DNA from: Roridomyces roridus
Lineage: Eukaryota; Basidiomycota; Agaricomycetes; Agaricales; Mycenaceae
NCBI GenBank assembly: GCA_029378245.1
Contig: JARKIF010000092.1
Coordinates: forward strand, 1 to 64,000
Direction: 5' to 3'
DNA length: 64,000 nt
The notes beneath the pieces are model-generated. The model was given only the letters and a program-made list of their open reading frames with translations. It was not told the DNA's origin and made no database searches. The position numbers and the translations under genes were made by a program. Numbering within the stretch: position 1 is the stretch's first letter; each line of letters begins with the position of its first letter. Of the stretch, positions 10,473 to 20,572 are shown one piece after another.

Positions 10473-11861
10473 ATGTCGGATTTTCTTTCGAGGCTCATGC
10501 GAGCCCTCAAGCTCAGGCAGGGCTGGGACGATTGTGCGTCACCTCCTGAGTCGTTGTTCAGATACTGACAGGAAGCAGATAAACAGGTTTCGACCGACGC
10601 TGCTGATGGCGAGCTGGAGGAGGAGATTAGTCTCATGACTGGCAACACCGGCAACGTCCCCCGCCGGAAACGCACCAGCTGCGGCCTGGTCTGGAAAGCC
10701 TTTGCGATTGTCCGTCTGCTTCCTCCCCGTGAATGCACTTTCCAACCGATACACAGGTTGCAGCTCTCTTTGCTATCTGGAATGGCTTCAAACTCCTTTC
10801 TTGGGCACTCACGGTATTTGTTTTTTGAGTTCTGTACCACAAAACTTACGCTGTACCGATAGCCGCAACGTACTGGCCTCGAGAATATGCCCGAGTACAG
10901 TACATCCCTGGGGTGCCTGTCCTCTCCTTACGTTTACTCCGGCGAAGCTGCCTCCTTCTCCATTCCGGTCACGAATGCTGAACATGGCATTGATATGCTG
11001 CGCGGCGGAGCTGTGGGGACATTCACCCTATTGCAAGGCGCCGCCACAGAAACGCAGGTCAGGTACCAACTCAGCATACAGACCGACAACAAAGCTTTGC
11101 TCGACGATATCTTGTTGAATCGACCTTCCCCCGAGTCGGGCAAACCTATCACGATTTCGACACCTTCTCTCCCTGAAGGATCATGCATGCGCTATGACCT
11201 CAAGATGTTCATCCCACCGAACCTGAAAAAACTTCATATCCGTTCGCACACGGTCACCCATCTTCAGGTGGATCCCGAGTCTGAAATCCAACTGGACGCG
11301 CTCTTTGTGACCCTCTTTGTGACCGACCCCCGCAACATGGTTATTCCTCACACCAATCTGCGGGCGCACGAAATGGTGATCGAATTGTATGACGGGTGGC
11401 TCGTTGGAGATGTCGGAGTCGATGGATTAACCAAATTGACGACTCAGCGAGGTCCAGCTGTTATGAATGTTCGGGCTCATCCTGTCGACTCTACATCTTC
11501 AGAGGTAGTGTCCCTCCTTCAACCCCTCGAATCTTAACCAACCACTTGTTTGCAGCCTGCTCAGCTCCGCACCACAACTGGAGCCGGAAGAACCGATGTA
11601 TTCTATATCGACAGCGTCCATCGCCATCGAGCCATCTCGAATGTGCATTTATCTTCCAAGAACGCTCCGATGTACCTCACCTATCGAAATTCGCAATTCA
11701 ATGGGCTGGTTGAACTTGCATCCCAGTCATTCACTGCCACCGGTGTGGACAAACTGGCGCCTGCGCCAGTAGATGGGACCTGGACGCACGCGGTGGGCGA
11801 CCCGCAGGGTCAGGACCGGCTTGCTATTAATTCCAGGGGTTGGACGGGTCTTTATTTCTAA
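10473..11861 (+). CDS. membrane-anchored protein of unknown function
   Basis: Five or six exons can be joined into one frame. The start is MSDFLSRLMRALKLRQGW at 10473; after an intron near 10534-10580 it continues KQVSTDAADGELEEEISL. A basic NVPRRKRTSCGLVWK stretch leads into one membrane helix (KAFAIV...VAALFAIWNGFKLLSW), itself split by an intron. The rest (from about 10,865) looks like a beta-rich outer domain: VYSGEAASFSIPV, VQVRYQLSIQTD-type strands, SCMRYDLKMFIPPNLKKL, a long exon, an intron near 11503-11553, then DVFYIDSV and the end RLAINSRGWTGLYF. Similar architecture is widespread in basidiomycete proteins of unknown function. The topology (N-terminus inside, bulk outside) is inferred. 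No enzyme motif is visible. Confidence 0.6.
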
Positions 11862-11959
11862 GTATTGTAGTAAATATTAATCTGGATCTGCAAGACGGGC
11901 CTCCTCCATTGGCGCCATCTTGGAAGGCAATCCTGGAGTTGTGGGAGCCGCCTCAAGCA

Positions 11960-12470
11960 TCAAGTCGCGCCGCATTGACGCGCTGTGGATGACAAAGCAA
12001 AACGCCGCCTGACCGCTTCAATACAGGGCTGCGCCAGGTAAATGCAACCCACCAAAAGGACTCCCGAAACGATTATGCGGTCTTTCCAACGTTCATCCGA
12101 AAACGGAGGGGCAGTGTAGAGTCTCCTATTTCGCTTGTACAGATTGCGAGCAGTGGGTGACGGAGGTGCGTCTTGCGAATCCGAAGATACACCTCTCAGG
12201 GAAGCGTAGGCTGCTGTAATGGCCTGGAAGCGGGCATGTGCGATTTCTGAAGCGATAGAGTGCTCGACCTTGTCTGGATGGTAGATTCTAACGAGATCAA
12301 AGTCTGCAGAACAAAGTGAGCGCAAGTTGAGCAAAAGAATTCAAGGTTTCACATCGTTGTTTTATGTCTTGCTGGGATGCATTTCTGGGTAAATGGAATA
12401 TTTGATGCGGGCTGGGGTTTGGCGTCGTCGGCCATTGGAACGGTTTGGAAGAAGCATAACGTCGAAACAT
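11960..12470 (-). CDS. small J-domain protein, probably mitochondrial
   Basis: A two-exon gene that plain ORF reading misses. Exon 1 starts at the ATG at 12470 with MFRRYASSKPFQWPTTP, a basic, Ser-rich, acid-free leader typical of mitochondrial import. It continues FHLPRNASQQDIKQR, matching helices I-II of a J domain. A ~50-base intron (ending in ctgcag) joins to FDLVRIYHPDKVE, which supplies the diagnostic HPD tripeptide, and FQAITAAYASLRG (helices III-IV). The tail has NLYKRNRRLYTAPPF and one membrane helix, RIIVSGVLLVGCIYLAQ, then a basic end. J proteins stimulate the ATPase of Hsp70 partners. Here an organelle-membrane-anchored co-chaperone is inferred; the specific orthologue is not known. 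Confidence 0.7.
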
Positions 12471-12564
12471 TCACACTGTTTGCAGTTGTGTACAGGCTAG
12501 GTGATACAGGATTAAAAGGTAGTAAGGAGTGAGTGGTGTCTACGGTCTATGCATGTATAAGAAA

Positions 12565-14602
12565 TCAATGGTGTGTAGATGAGGTCGAGAGACGTGTTCG
12601 TGACATTATTGAGGGTGTTGCGGAATGGTCCACATTTGACTCTATAGGGCTCTCTTGGCCCTTTTCTAGCATGGATGCGTCCGCAGAGCCTTTCAGTGAA
12701 GGCGTTCGGACGGATCGTCTATGTCGCCACGCCCACAGGATTCCGGAGTGGAGGAAAATGTTGATGGCGAGGACGAGGACCGCGACCGAGAAAACGACGA
12801 CAATCACGGCACCAATCACAACGCGAGGGATGGGAGCGACGCCAATGGACTCGACAAATGCAATCATCAGCCCGGCGCACACCAGGCGAACGAGAGCAAG
12901 ATATGTCGAAAGGACGTCGCCTCCTCTGCTCTTGTATGGCTTGAGTAGGATATGGCTCACGAACAGAGTCAACTCGACGATGAGGAATAGAATGACCTGG
13001 GCCATCCCACTCTTCTCGCCAGCAGCAATGACTACCGCCCTGACAAAGATTGCCAGGAGTGGGAGAAGAAAGAAGTAATAGCGTGGGGCACGGTATTGAG
13101 CAAAGAGTGGTCCATGGGAAGCTACATGTTCCACATCCAACACGAGTTCTTCCGCACCCTCACGGCGAGCCCGACGCAATGTCAGGAACCCAGAGTGGAT
13201 AACGAAAGACCAAATGGCCAAGACGGCGAGGACGGAGAGCAAGACGGAGAGCCAAGAGTCCTTCAATGACCATTGATAAAAGGCGAAAAGGGTAATGGGC
13301 GGTACCCCGACAAGACTCTGAGAGCTGGCGTAAGAGAAGGAAATTACTTGGAGAAATAAACACACCGATCTCAGAGCCCACGCCCGCAAGTAGGCAGGAT
13401 AGGAGTATCTCAGCTTTTCCACCCTTGCCCAACGGAAGCGCTGAGCTGCATAGAGCGCGGCGTAGCCTAGCGCGGCGATACCAAGTCCAACGGCAACAGC
13501 GATCAGGGCCACCAGGAAGATGGTCATGAACGCATTGGCCGACCCAATGTGTATGGAGTTGACGTATATCGGAACGCCGGCTTGTAGGACATTTGAAGAG
13601 TCCGTGGTCACCGTTTGGACCTGTCCCTCGACAGTGGCAAGTTGCTCCAATGCAATTCGAGCCAAGGTCAAGTTGGTCGGCGCAGCATCAACCAACAGTG
13701 ACTGGGGAGAGGAAGCCAAGTGTATGCCGGTGTTCCACGGGCTCAAACTGCGGTCGACAAAGCCAACAGCGGAGCCCGCGGAGGAGTTGGCCATGTTACC
13801 GCCCGTGAGCGCACGCATATTGTCAATGGCCGGTTGGAATTTGGAAACGAGGCCCATGGCCCACGCAAAATTGAGGGTGTAGGCGCGATAGAGTGATGGA
13901 TAATTAAGGCCAAGCAGGCCAGAGGTGGCGATTGTTTGATACAAGTGGAGTAAGTCCAAGAGACGGTAAGGAACGGTTGTGTGTGCGCGTGTAGACTGCC
14001 ACGTTGCCACCAGCAGGGTGAAGAGGGCGAGACCACCGATACCCCACTGGACTGCAGGTAGATGGGTTGAGTGGGCATTGCTCAGGGTAGCCTGAACGCA
14101 AGCTTTGACCTGACCAGTCCCCACTTCGGTGAGGGTCAACTGGGCGAATGCCTCTAGGTCAGGGATGATGAAGGCAATGGAAGGGAAATTTGTGTCAACG
14201 CCGAGCTCAGGGAGTGAGAGGGACTGGGATCCCACGAAGTTGTACTGGGGGAGAGGACAAAGAGCGCCTCCAAGTATATCGCAAAGGTTTTCCGTAATAT
14301 TCACGGGTTTGAGGCCGTAGACGTTGAGAAGGAGATTTGCGGAAACGTCGATGGACTGCACGCTTTCCGCGCTGATGTTGAACCAGACACTCGAGTTTTC
14401 CTGCAGCAAGTGTTGAGCGCAGTGGGGCAGCGATAGAAGTAAGACGGACCGAAAAAAATTTGAAGTCAAACTGCTGGATGAGGAGGCTCTCCGGAGGCTC
14501 GCAGTAGGTCACGGATGAAGAGGAGAGAACGCCGCCGGCTGCCGCGGAAAAAGCAGTATGGAGGAGGAGGGACAGAAGGGGGGCTCGCAACCGGGCGAAC
14601 AT
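12565..14602 (-). CDS. FLC/TRP-like multispan membrane protein (ML-like + TRP domains)
   Basis: Belongs to the fungal TRP-like family (flavin carriers FLC1-3, Pkd2-like proteins) that acts in ER or plasma membrane and influences calcium, FAD transport and wall integrity. Exon 1 codes for the signal peptide MFARLRAPLLSLLLHTAFSA and SVTYCEPPESLLIQQF. A ~49-base intron (near 14409-14457) joins to an ML-like lumenal domain: SSVWFNISAES, VNITENLCDILGGALCPLP, NFVGSQSLSL. From about residue 190 there are roughly nine hydrophobic helices, for example AVQWGIGGLALFTLLVATWQ, FMTIFLVALIAVAVGLGIAA and VILFLIVELTLFVSHILL. The short Ser-rich cytoplasmic tail ends TRLSTSSTHH. The main exon is ~1.85 kb without a break. 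A diverged copy of exon 1 and its upstream region lies 3.8 kb away beyond the large palindrome. Confidence 0.85.
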
Positions 14603-14774
14603 GAGAGGGAATGCTGAGCCCAACTCGTTGTGTCCGGGCTGCCTTTGTACTTGCCACGCGTAATTGTTGTGGTGGTGGAGACAATGGCCTGCGATGCCGA
14701 AAGTTTGCCGTTGTTTACAACGAACTCCATTCTCCGCCTATTCGATCACTGGATCTGCCTAATTACGCATTGCT

Positions 14775-14786
14775 TATATGACACGG
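14775..14786 (+). repeat. 12-bp direct repeat flanking the palindrome, left copy
   Basis: The sequence tatatgacacgg lies immediately outside the left arm of the large palindrome. The same 12 bases occur in the same orientation at 17941-17952, 17 bases outside the right arm. It could be a target duplication from insertion of the palindrome, or part of the neighbouring FLC-upstream duplication. The two cannot be told apart here. Confidence 0.6.
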
Positions 14787-14939
14787 AAGGAAGGAAGGAA
14801 GGAAGATTAACCGGCACAAGGTCCCGCATCGGAACGGCCGGGGCCCGCACTACATACACAAGGGGTCTGATTGTATGCTACGGATGTACCTAATTTCCAC
14901 CGTTGTGAACTAGCCCGAATCTAATCTACCACTCCCTCG

Positions 14940-15720
14940 TCGTGCGCCGCAACAGTGAATCCCCCCATTCATCAATTGCCATCCGCAGGCAGGATAAATT
15001 GGTGATGACTTGACCGTAATCAGCCCCGAAGTCCTCACCTTCATCCAGAGAGCGATATCCAAAAGACCGGACCGTCGCGCAGCTTCAACGAGGTACACGA
15101 GACGATCAATTTCAACACTGGACACAATCTGTCCTGCCGACTTCAACAATGTCAGTCGGATACCTCTGGGGCTACCAACATCTTCTCGGGGCTTCTCCAG
15201 GAATGTATCCTCATAAAACAGTCACCGCGCGAGATGCAGCGACCCAAGATCCAGAGGGAGCACCAGATGTTGACTGGCGGATCGGGTCGTTGCTCGGTGG
15301 CATAACAGGGGCATGGAGATGAACGCGCCACGAAGAAGATCACCAACCAGAGGGGCATTCACCGTTCCACCACCTTGCAATGAGGAAGCGGAGGCACCAT
15401 GCCCGAGGATCCAAGTACTCCCTGCTATGGCCCGGCTGGCTGCTGTCGCAGATTCGCAGAACCGCAGAACAGTGACTCAACCGATAACCGAGCAGGCAGT
15501 AGCCCAGTTGGTTTGCAAGGGAATAGCACATAAACCGGCATTCTATGAGCCCAGAGAGTATACTCAAGCCATGTAAATACCTCCCCCGGCTTACGAGGCT
15601 CAACGTGCGCGGTTAACAAAATGGCTATACCCCGAGGTAGGTTAAGACGCCTTCGAAATGATGTGGGTGGGTGGTTGGCGAGGAGCAGGGTGGTCGAGAT
15701 ACCACGGAATGTGCTCATGC
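14940..15720 (+). pseudogene. decayed gene-like segment in the left palindrome arm
   Basis: Read on the plus strand, pieces in shifting frames give ICPADFNNVSR, ATQDPEGAPDVDWRIGSLLG, RRRSPTRGAFTVPPPCNEE, QPITEQAVAQLVCKG and FYEPREYTQAM. Frame changes and stops separate them. The mix (Ser/Asn-rich part, a WRIGSLLGG lead-in to a possible membrane helix, then a Pro/Glu-rich tail) looks like a degraded single-pass membrane protein, but no family is recognised. The same blocks recur, inverted, in the other arm. Confidence 0.3.
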
Positions 15721-17083
15721 ACTAAAGTGACAAGGGTGGGTCTCACGCGGGGAGAGCGGGAAGTTTTCCACCACAAGAGTCGCCGTTCCGTTGGCACCGC
15801 ACCAGAAGGTGTTGCCTTCGCTGAGACAGGGTCGCAGAATGGCGCATGGGGGTGGAGAGAAAGGCCGCGAGAGTCCAGATCCGGGGAAAGTTGAGAGAGC
15901 GTGACGGGCAGTCGACACTGGGTACAAGAGCCATCACTCGTAATCATCCCGGTGAGGACACGGAACAGGCGCGAGCGCAATGCATCCCACCATTCGCTTC
16001 CGCTGCAGGGTCGAGTTGAGCAGAGCAGCTCACTTCGGGAGAGAGAGGAGTGGTCCGTGCGGTATTCAATATTGCATCATCGCACCTTTTGTTAGGGTCT
16101 CGAAATCTGAGACAGCCTCCCAAGCAGCCCGTAGAGCGCTAAGCCTCGACAACGAGCCGTGCTGAGTGAATAATAGTCATAAGCGCGTTGAGTCGTCTTG
16201 ACGCAATTCGATGTACGCGGTAGCACCGTAGCAATGGAGAGAAAAGATGGATGCATTTCAGGTGGTGTACGACACTGGGAGCTGCATAAGAGTTCCAGTC
16301 ACAGCGAGCGGCGCGCGTGTGGTATGTAGATAGTGATTCCACAGCCAAGCCATCACTGGTAGTCCACGAATACGGGACTCCTGGACTACCAGTGATGGCT
16401 TGGCCGTGGAATCACTATCTACGTACCACACGCGCGCCGCTCGCTGTGACTGGAACTCTTATGCAGCTCCCAGTGTCGTACACCACCTGAAATGCATCCA
16501 TATTTTCTCTCCCGGCTTGCTGCCGTTACTACCGCGTACATCGAATTGCGTCAAGACGACTCAACGCACTCGACTAATATTCACTCAGAACGGCTCGTTG
16601 TCGTTGTCGAGGCTTGCGCTCTACGGGCTGCTTGGGAGGCTGTCTCAGATTTTCGAGACCCTACAAAAGGTGCGATGATGCAATATTGAATAGCGCACGG
16701 ACCACTCCCTTTCTCCCGAGCTCGACTCGACCCTGCAGCGGAAGCGAATGGTGGGATGCATTGCGCTCGCGCCTGTTCCGTGTCCTCACCGGGATGACTA
16801 CGAGTGATGGCTCTTGTACCCACTGGTGTCGACTGCCCGTCAAGCTCTCTCAACTTTCCCCGGATCTGGACACTCCCGGCCTTCTTCTCTACCCCGTGCA
16901 CCATTCCGAGACCCTGTCCCAGCGAAGGCAACACCTTCTGGTGCGGTGCCAACAGACAGCGACTCTTGATGTGGAAATCATCCCGCTCCCCCCGCGTGAG
17001 ACCCACCCTAGTCAGCTTAGTGTATGGCATCTCGTCACCCTACACTTCATCAACCACCCACCTATACTACCACATCGAAGGCG

Positions 17084-17752
17084 TCATAACCTAGTACCTC
17101 GGGTATAGCGACCGCACACGTTGAGAGCCTTTTTAAGCCAGGGGAGGTATTGAATGGCTTGAGTATACTCACTGGGCTCATAGAATGTCGGGTTATGTGC
17201 TACTCCCGTGCAAACCAACTGGGCTACTGCCTGCTCCGTTATCGGTTGAATCGCTGTTCTGCGAATCTTCGACAGCCGTAGCAGGGAGTACTTGCATCCT
17301 CGGGCATGGTGCCTCCGCTCCCTCATTGCAAGGTGGTGGAATGGTGAATGCCCCTCTGGTTGGCGATTTTCTTCGTGGCGAGCTCCTCTTCATGCCCCCG
17401 CTATGCCACCGAGCAACGACCCGGTCCGCCAGTCAATATCTGGTGCTCCCTCTGGATCGTGTGTCGCTGCATTTTGCGAGGTGACTGTTTTATGGGAATA
17501 AGTTTCTGGAGAAGCCCCGAGGAAGATGTTGGTAGCCCCCAGAGGTTTCCGACTGACATTGTTGAAGTCGGCAGGACAGATTGTGCCCAGTGTTGAAATT
17601 GACCATCTCGTGTACCACGTTGAAGCTGCGCGACGGTCCGGTCTTTTGGTTATCACTCTCTGGATGAAGGTGAAGGCTGCGGGGCTGATTACGGTCAAGT
17701 CGGCACCAATTAATCCTGCCTGCGGATGGCAATCGATGAATGGGGGATTCAC
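17084..17752 (-). pseudogene. decayed gene-like segment in the right palindrome arm
   Basis: Inverted counterpart of the left-arm segment. Here the first part stays open longer: ADFNNVSRKPLGATNIFLG, SHKTVTSQNAATHDPEGAP and DIDWRTGSLLGGIAGA, then a stop. KSPTRGAFTIPPPCNEG and QPITEQAVAQLVCTG are in other frames. A membrane helix expected after GGIAGA is absent or hidden by an intron. The function is unknown. Both copies look non-functional as proteins. Confidence 0.3.
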
Positions 17753-17940
17753 TGTTGCGGCGCACGCCGGGGAGTGGTAGATTAGATTCGGGCTAGTTCA
17801 CAACGGTGGAAATTAGGTACATCCGTAGCATACACTCCGACGCCTTGTGTATGTAGTGCGGGCCCCGGCCGTTCCGATGCGGGACCTTGTGCCGGTTAAT
17901 TCCTTCCTTCCTTCCTTCCTTCCACGGTTACATATAGAAC

Positions 17941-17952
17941 TATATGACACGG
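17941..17952 (+). repeat. 12-bp direct repeat flanking the palindrome, right copy
   Basis: Second copy of tatatgacacgg, just outside the right palindrome arm and in the same orientation as the copy at 14775-14786. Confidence 0.6.
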
Positions 17953-18190
17953 TGACATATAGGACATCGTATGCTATCTTCGTTCTTTTTCCTACCTGCG
18001 TGTTTCACACAACACTCAATGCTCCTCTCGTCCCGCCCGAGCCCATCAATGCGATCAACTCCGTTTCTATTGAAATTGGATTAACTCTATCTTCGTTTGG
18101 CACTGGTAAATGCGCGGGGCCGAGCTGGTCCTCCATAGCAGCCTGCAGCTCATCGCGGAGGGCCACGAGAGAGTCGACGGTCGGTATAAG

Positions 18191-18394
18191 TCAAGTGCGA
18201 GCTTTCGGCGTGGCGGGGGAGCGACAGACATGAGGACTCACCGAAAAGTACCTCAAATTGAACTCTTGGACCAACAAGCTCGACGGGGGATCGCAGTAGG
18301 TCACTGAGGAAGTGGAAAGGACACTGCCCGCTGTCGCGAAAGAGGGGGCCTGAAGAAGTAAGGAGAGAAGCACAGGTCGCAGCCGGGCGAACAT
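18191..18394 (-). pseudogene. truncated duplicate of FLC-like gene exon 1
   Basis: The ATG at 18394 starts MFARLRPVLLSLLLQAPSFA, then SVTYCDPPSSLLVQEFNLRY, matching exon 1 of the FLC-like gene at 12565-14602. A 5' splice site (ttcggtgagt) follows, but no matching exon 2 or TRP region exists downstream on this strand; the frame ends at 18191. The upstream DNA (about 18420-18600) is also a close copy of the region upstream of the full gene (about 14640-14780). The pair are therefore direct repeats on either side of the palindrome. It looks like a leftover from a tandem duplication whose body was lost. Confidence 0.75.
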
Positions 18395-19460
18395 AAGGGA
18401 ATGGTGAAGAATGCCGATTCCCAACTGCCGCCTTTTGTACTTGCCACGCGTAATTGTTGTGGTGGTGGGGACAATGACCTGCGATGCCGAAAGTTTGCCG
18501 TTGTTTACAAGAACTCCATTCTCCGCCTGCTGGACTCTCTGGATCAATAAGAATCAATATTGGATCGGTCCGCCTAATTACGCATTGCTTATTTACGGAT
18601 TGCCTGCCCTAGTCAACTTGCGTCTCGCCCAGCTATTCAGGACTCTGAATTACGCAGCTGCCCTAAACAACGAGGCCTACACAGCGCTCCTTGGAATTTT
18701 GAAACCTCACCCGCACCGAAAATCCGCCCGAGTGAGTCCGTCTGAGGACGCTGAACCAAATGCAGATGGTCGGGAAGCCTGGATATGACACCGGGATTCT
18801 GAAGAAAGGAGAGGCGACCTCAGATGCCGAGATGTGCGGTACCATGATCTTGAAGAATAGAAAGAGGGAGATTCTTGCGTAGTTGCATATCCTAATAACC
18901 GCCGGCTTGAAGATGAAAGGACCAGCAACTTGAGCCCGCGTTTGAATGAAAAATAGTCCGAGAAATATGTTTTTGGCCCCACGTTCGGCTCAATCGTCCT
19001 TGCTTGTGCTCGCCTGCGGAGAAGAAGGCCGCGGGAAATCAGCTGGGTTGGACCACCGTCTTGAACTTTCACTCTCTTTGGGCGGGGCTCTGAGATTTGT
19101 CTAAGAATCTGTCAGCTGCTGCCATTCAATGAAGGCTCATTGGGACTGGGGGCCGGCGATTCGATGAGTGACGAGGCCTCGGTGCTGCGTTTGGTGCGGC
19201 CGCGGCCGTTGGGGGTACCGGCGCGGAGCCCTCCTTGACGCAAGAGACCCTCGAGAGGTCGTCGAATTCGTCCTGAGTTGTGGTCAGTTTTTTTGCCATT
19301 CTTGACTCTGGCCGGACCAGTGACGGACGGCGCTTGAAACGAGCTTGGAAATCGTCTATATGTAACTGTCCCACATAGATGAAGTGAAAAGAGCGGAGAA
19401 GAGGCTCCCGTTTATTTGGGTGATGTTGACATTGATCCTTCTTACCCTCTTCACTCCGAT
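18395..19460. other. intergenic stretch with no recognised gene except a weak small ORF
   Basis: Bases 18420-18600 duplicate the FLC upstream region. From 18600 to 19125 open frames exist on both strands, but none has a recognisable domain or coherent splice pattern. The ATP5 promoter must lie at the right end. Confidence 0.5.
19126..19299 (-). CDS. possible small ORF divergent from ATP5
   Basis: 58 codons from the ATG at 19299: MAKKLTTTQDEFDDLSRVSC, then an Ala/Pro-rich end. Another frame over the same bases is also open and reads LEGLLRQGGLRAGTPNGRG and SLIESPAPSPNEPSLNGSS, without an ATG. A spliced gene using parts of both is possible. It is not recognised. It lies 161 bases from the ATP5 start, divergently. 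Confidence 0.2.
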   Translation of the reverse strand: MAKKLTTTQDEFDDLSRVSCVKEGSAPVPPTAAAAPNAAPRPRHSSNRRPPVPMSLH

Positions 19461-20191
19461 ATGCTGAGCGTAGCGCGCAAGGCCTGCCCTGCCCCTGGCC
19501 TCGGCCAGCGCGCAGCATCCGCCATCGCCCTCAAATACTCCAACGCTGTCTACGGCGCAGCTCTCGCCAAGTCTCCTCAGGTCCTCACCAAAGTCCATGC
19601 AGAGCTGGCTGCCGTGTCGTCTACGATCGCGCAGGATGCCGCGCTCAGCTCATTCATCCACAACCCCACCCTTTCCGCCAAAGACCGCAAGACCGGTCTC
19701 GACACCCTCTACTCTCGCCTCGAGGCGGCCGCACCCAAGAAGGAGTCCGTCTCGGAGATCACGAAAAATCTCCTCGGCGTTCTCTCAGAGAATGGCAGGC
19801 TTGCAGAGACACAGGGAGTCATAGAAGGTTTCAACGAGCTCGTAGAAAAGTACCGGGGAGAACTCACGGTCGTCGTCACTTCCGCCGCGCCCCTTCCAAA
19901 GGACGTTCTCTCTCGCCTCGAGACCGCTCTTAAGCAGTCCCAGGCGGGTCAGAAGGCCAAAGTTCTCAAAGTCACCAACAAGGTACACCTCTTTCCCCCT
20001 TTTTGCAACGTCCGTTCACCTTTCCAGGTCAACCCGACGGTCATTGGCGGCCTCGTTGTCGACTTTGGCGACAAGACTATTGATCTCAGCGTCCAGTCTC
20101 GTGTCACCAAGCTCAACACTGTCTTGCAGCGTATGTCCTTTTCCTGCAGCTCTGTTGTTCCCGCTCACCGTCTTTCTCAGAATCAATTTAG
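19461..20191 (+). CDS. ATP5: ATP synthase subunit 5 (OSCP), mitochondrial
   Basis: Oligomycin-sensitivity-conferring protein of the F1Fo ATP synthase peripheral stalk, on the matrix side of the inner membrane. The start MLSVARKACPAPGLGQR is a mitochondrial leader. The delta/OSCP fold follows: LKYSNAVYGAALAKSPQVL, AALSSFIHNPTLSAKDRK, ITKNLLGVLSENGRL, and VVVTSAAPLPKDVLSRLE. An intron (19982-20028) joins to NPTVIGGLVVDFGDKTIDL, the strongest family signature. A last intron (20131-20180) leads to the end VLQQSI and TAG at 20189-20191. The TTG upstream is not a plausible start. Confidence 0.95.
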
Positions 20192-20572
20192 AGCAGCGTA
20201 TTACAGAGATGTATTACAGTAAAGAACTTTGTCCGAGGACAACGGCGCGTTCCAGTGTGGATAAGGGTCGCTTCTTCAGTTCTTTTGTTGATCTGCCGAA
20301 GGTTCAGAACGGTGCGCCTCTTCTTTTCCGTGCAATCCGGGCGCCCTCCCAGCAAGTTTGCGACGGTTTGAGGTCATTTCCGCGCCATGGAAGCGGGGTT
20401 GTTGAGCGGGAATGCGGTAAAGTTTGTTAGAGTTGAATCCCCGCCCAGGGACGAGAGGAAGCATGCGGTCCCGCAGAAACAGCAAGGCGACCACTTATTA
20501 CGATCTGTGCGAGGACTTCGGAGACGATCTGGCTAGCCATATAATGTCTAGCGACGTCTGGTACTTTGCGCC
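20192..20572 (+). other. ATP5-to-STE14 intergenic region
   Basis: No gene is recognised. It holds the 3' UTR of ATP5 and the promoter of the methyltransferase gene. Confidence 0.5.

Larger units (their letters stand above)
14787..17923. repeat. large imperfect palindrome, two ~1.55-kb inverted arms
   Basis: The left arm (14787-16366) and right arm (16382-17923) are reverse complements with scattered substitutions and small indels. The outer ends are the aaggaagg / ccttcctt runs next to ttaaccggcacaaggtccc and its complement. The inner ends are ggtagtcca and tggactacc, separated by only 15 bases (16367-16381). The arms could fold into a very long hairpin. Each arm holds decayed gene-like sequence but no intact gene. 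No transposase, TIR signature or tRNA-like end was recognised. The arms differ enough to be stable in a genome, so the structure is not a simple fold-back assembly artefact, which would give identical arms. Confidence 0.9.

Noticed and set aside
15300..17500. Open frames of 80-150 codons within the palindrome arms as genes
   Set aside because: Homologous frames in the two arms are broken at different places, and none has a recognised domain or complete splice structure.
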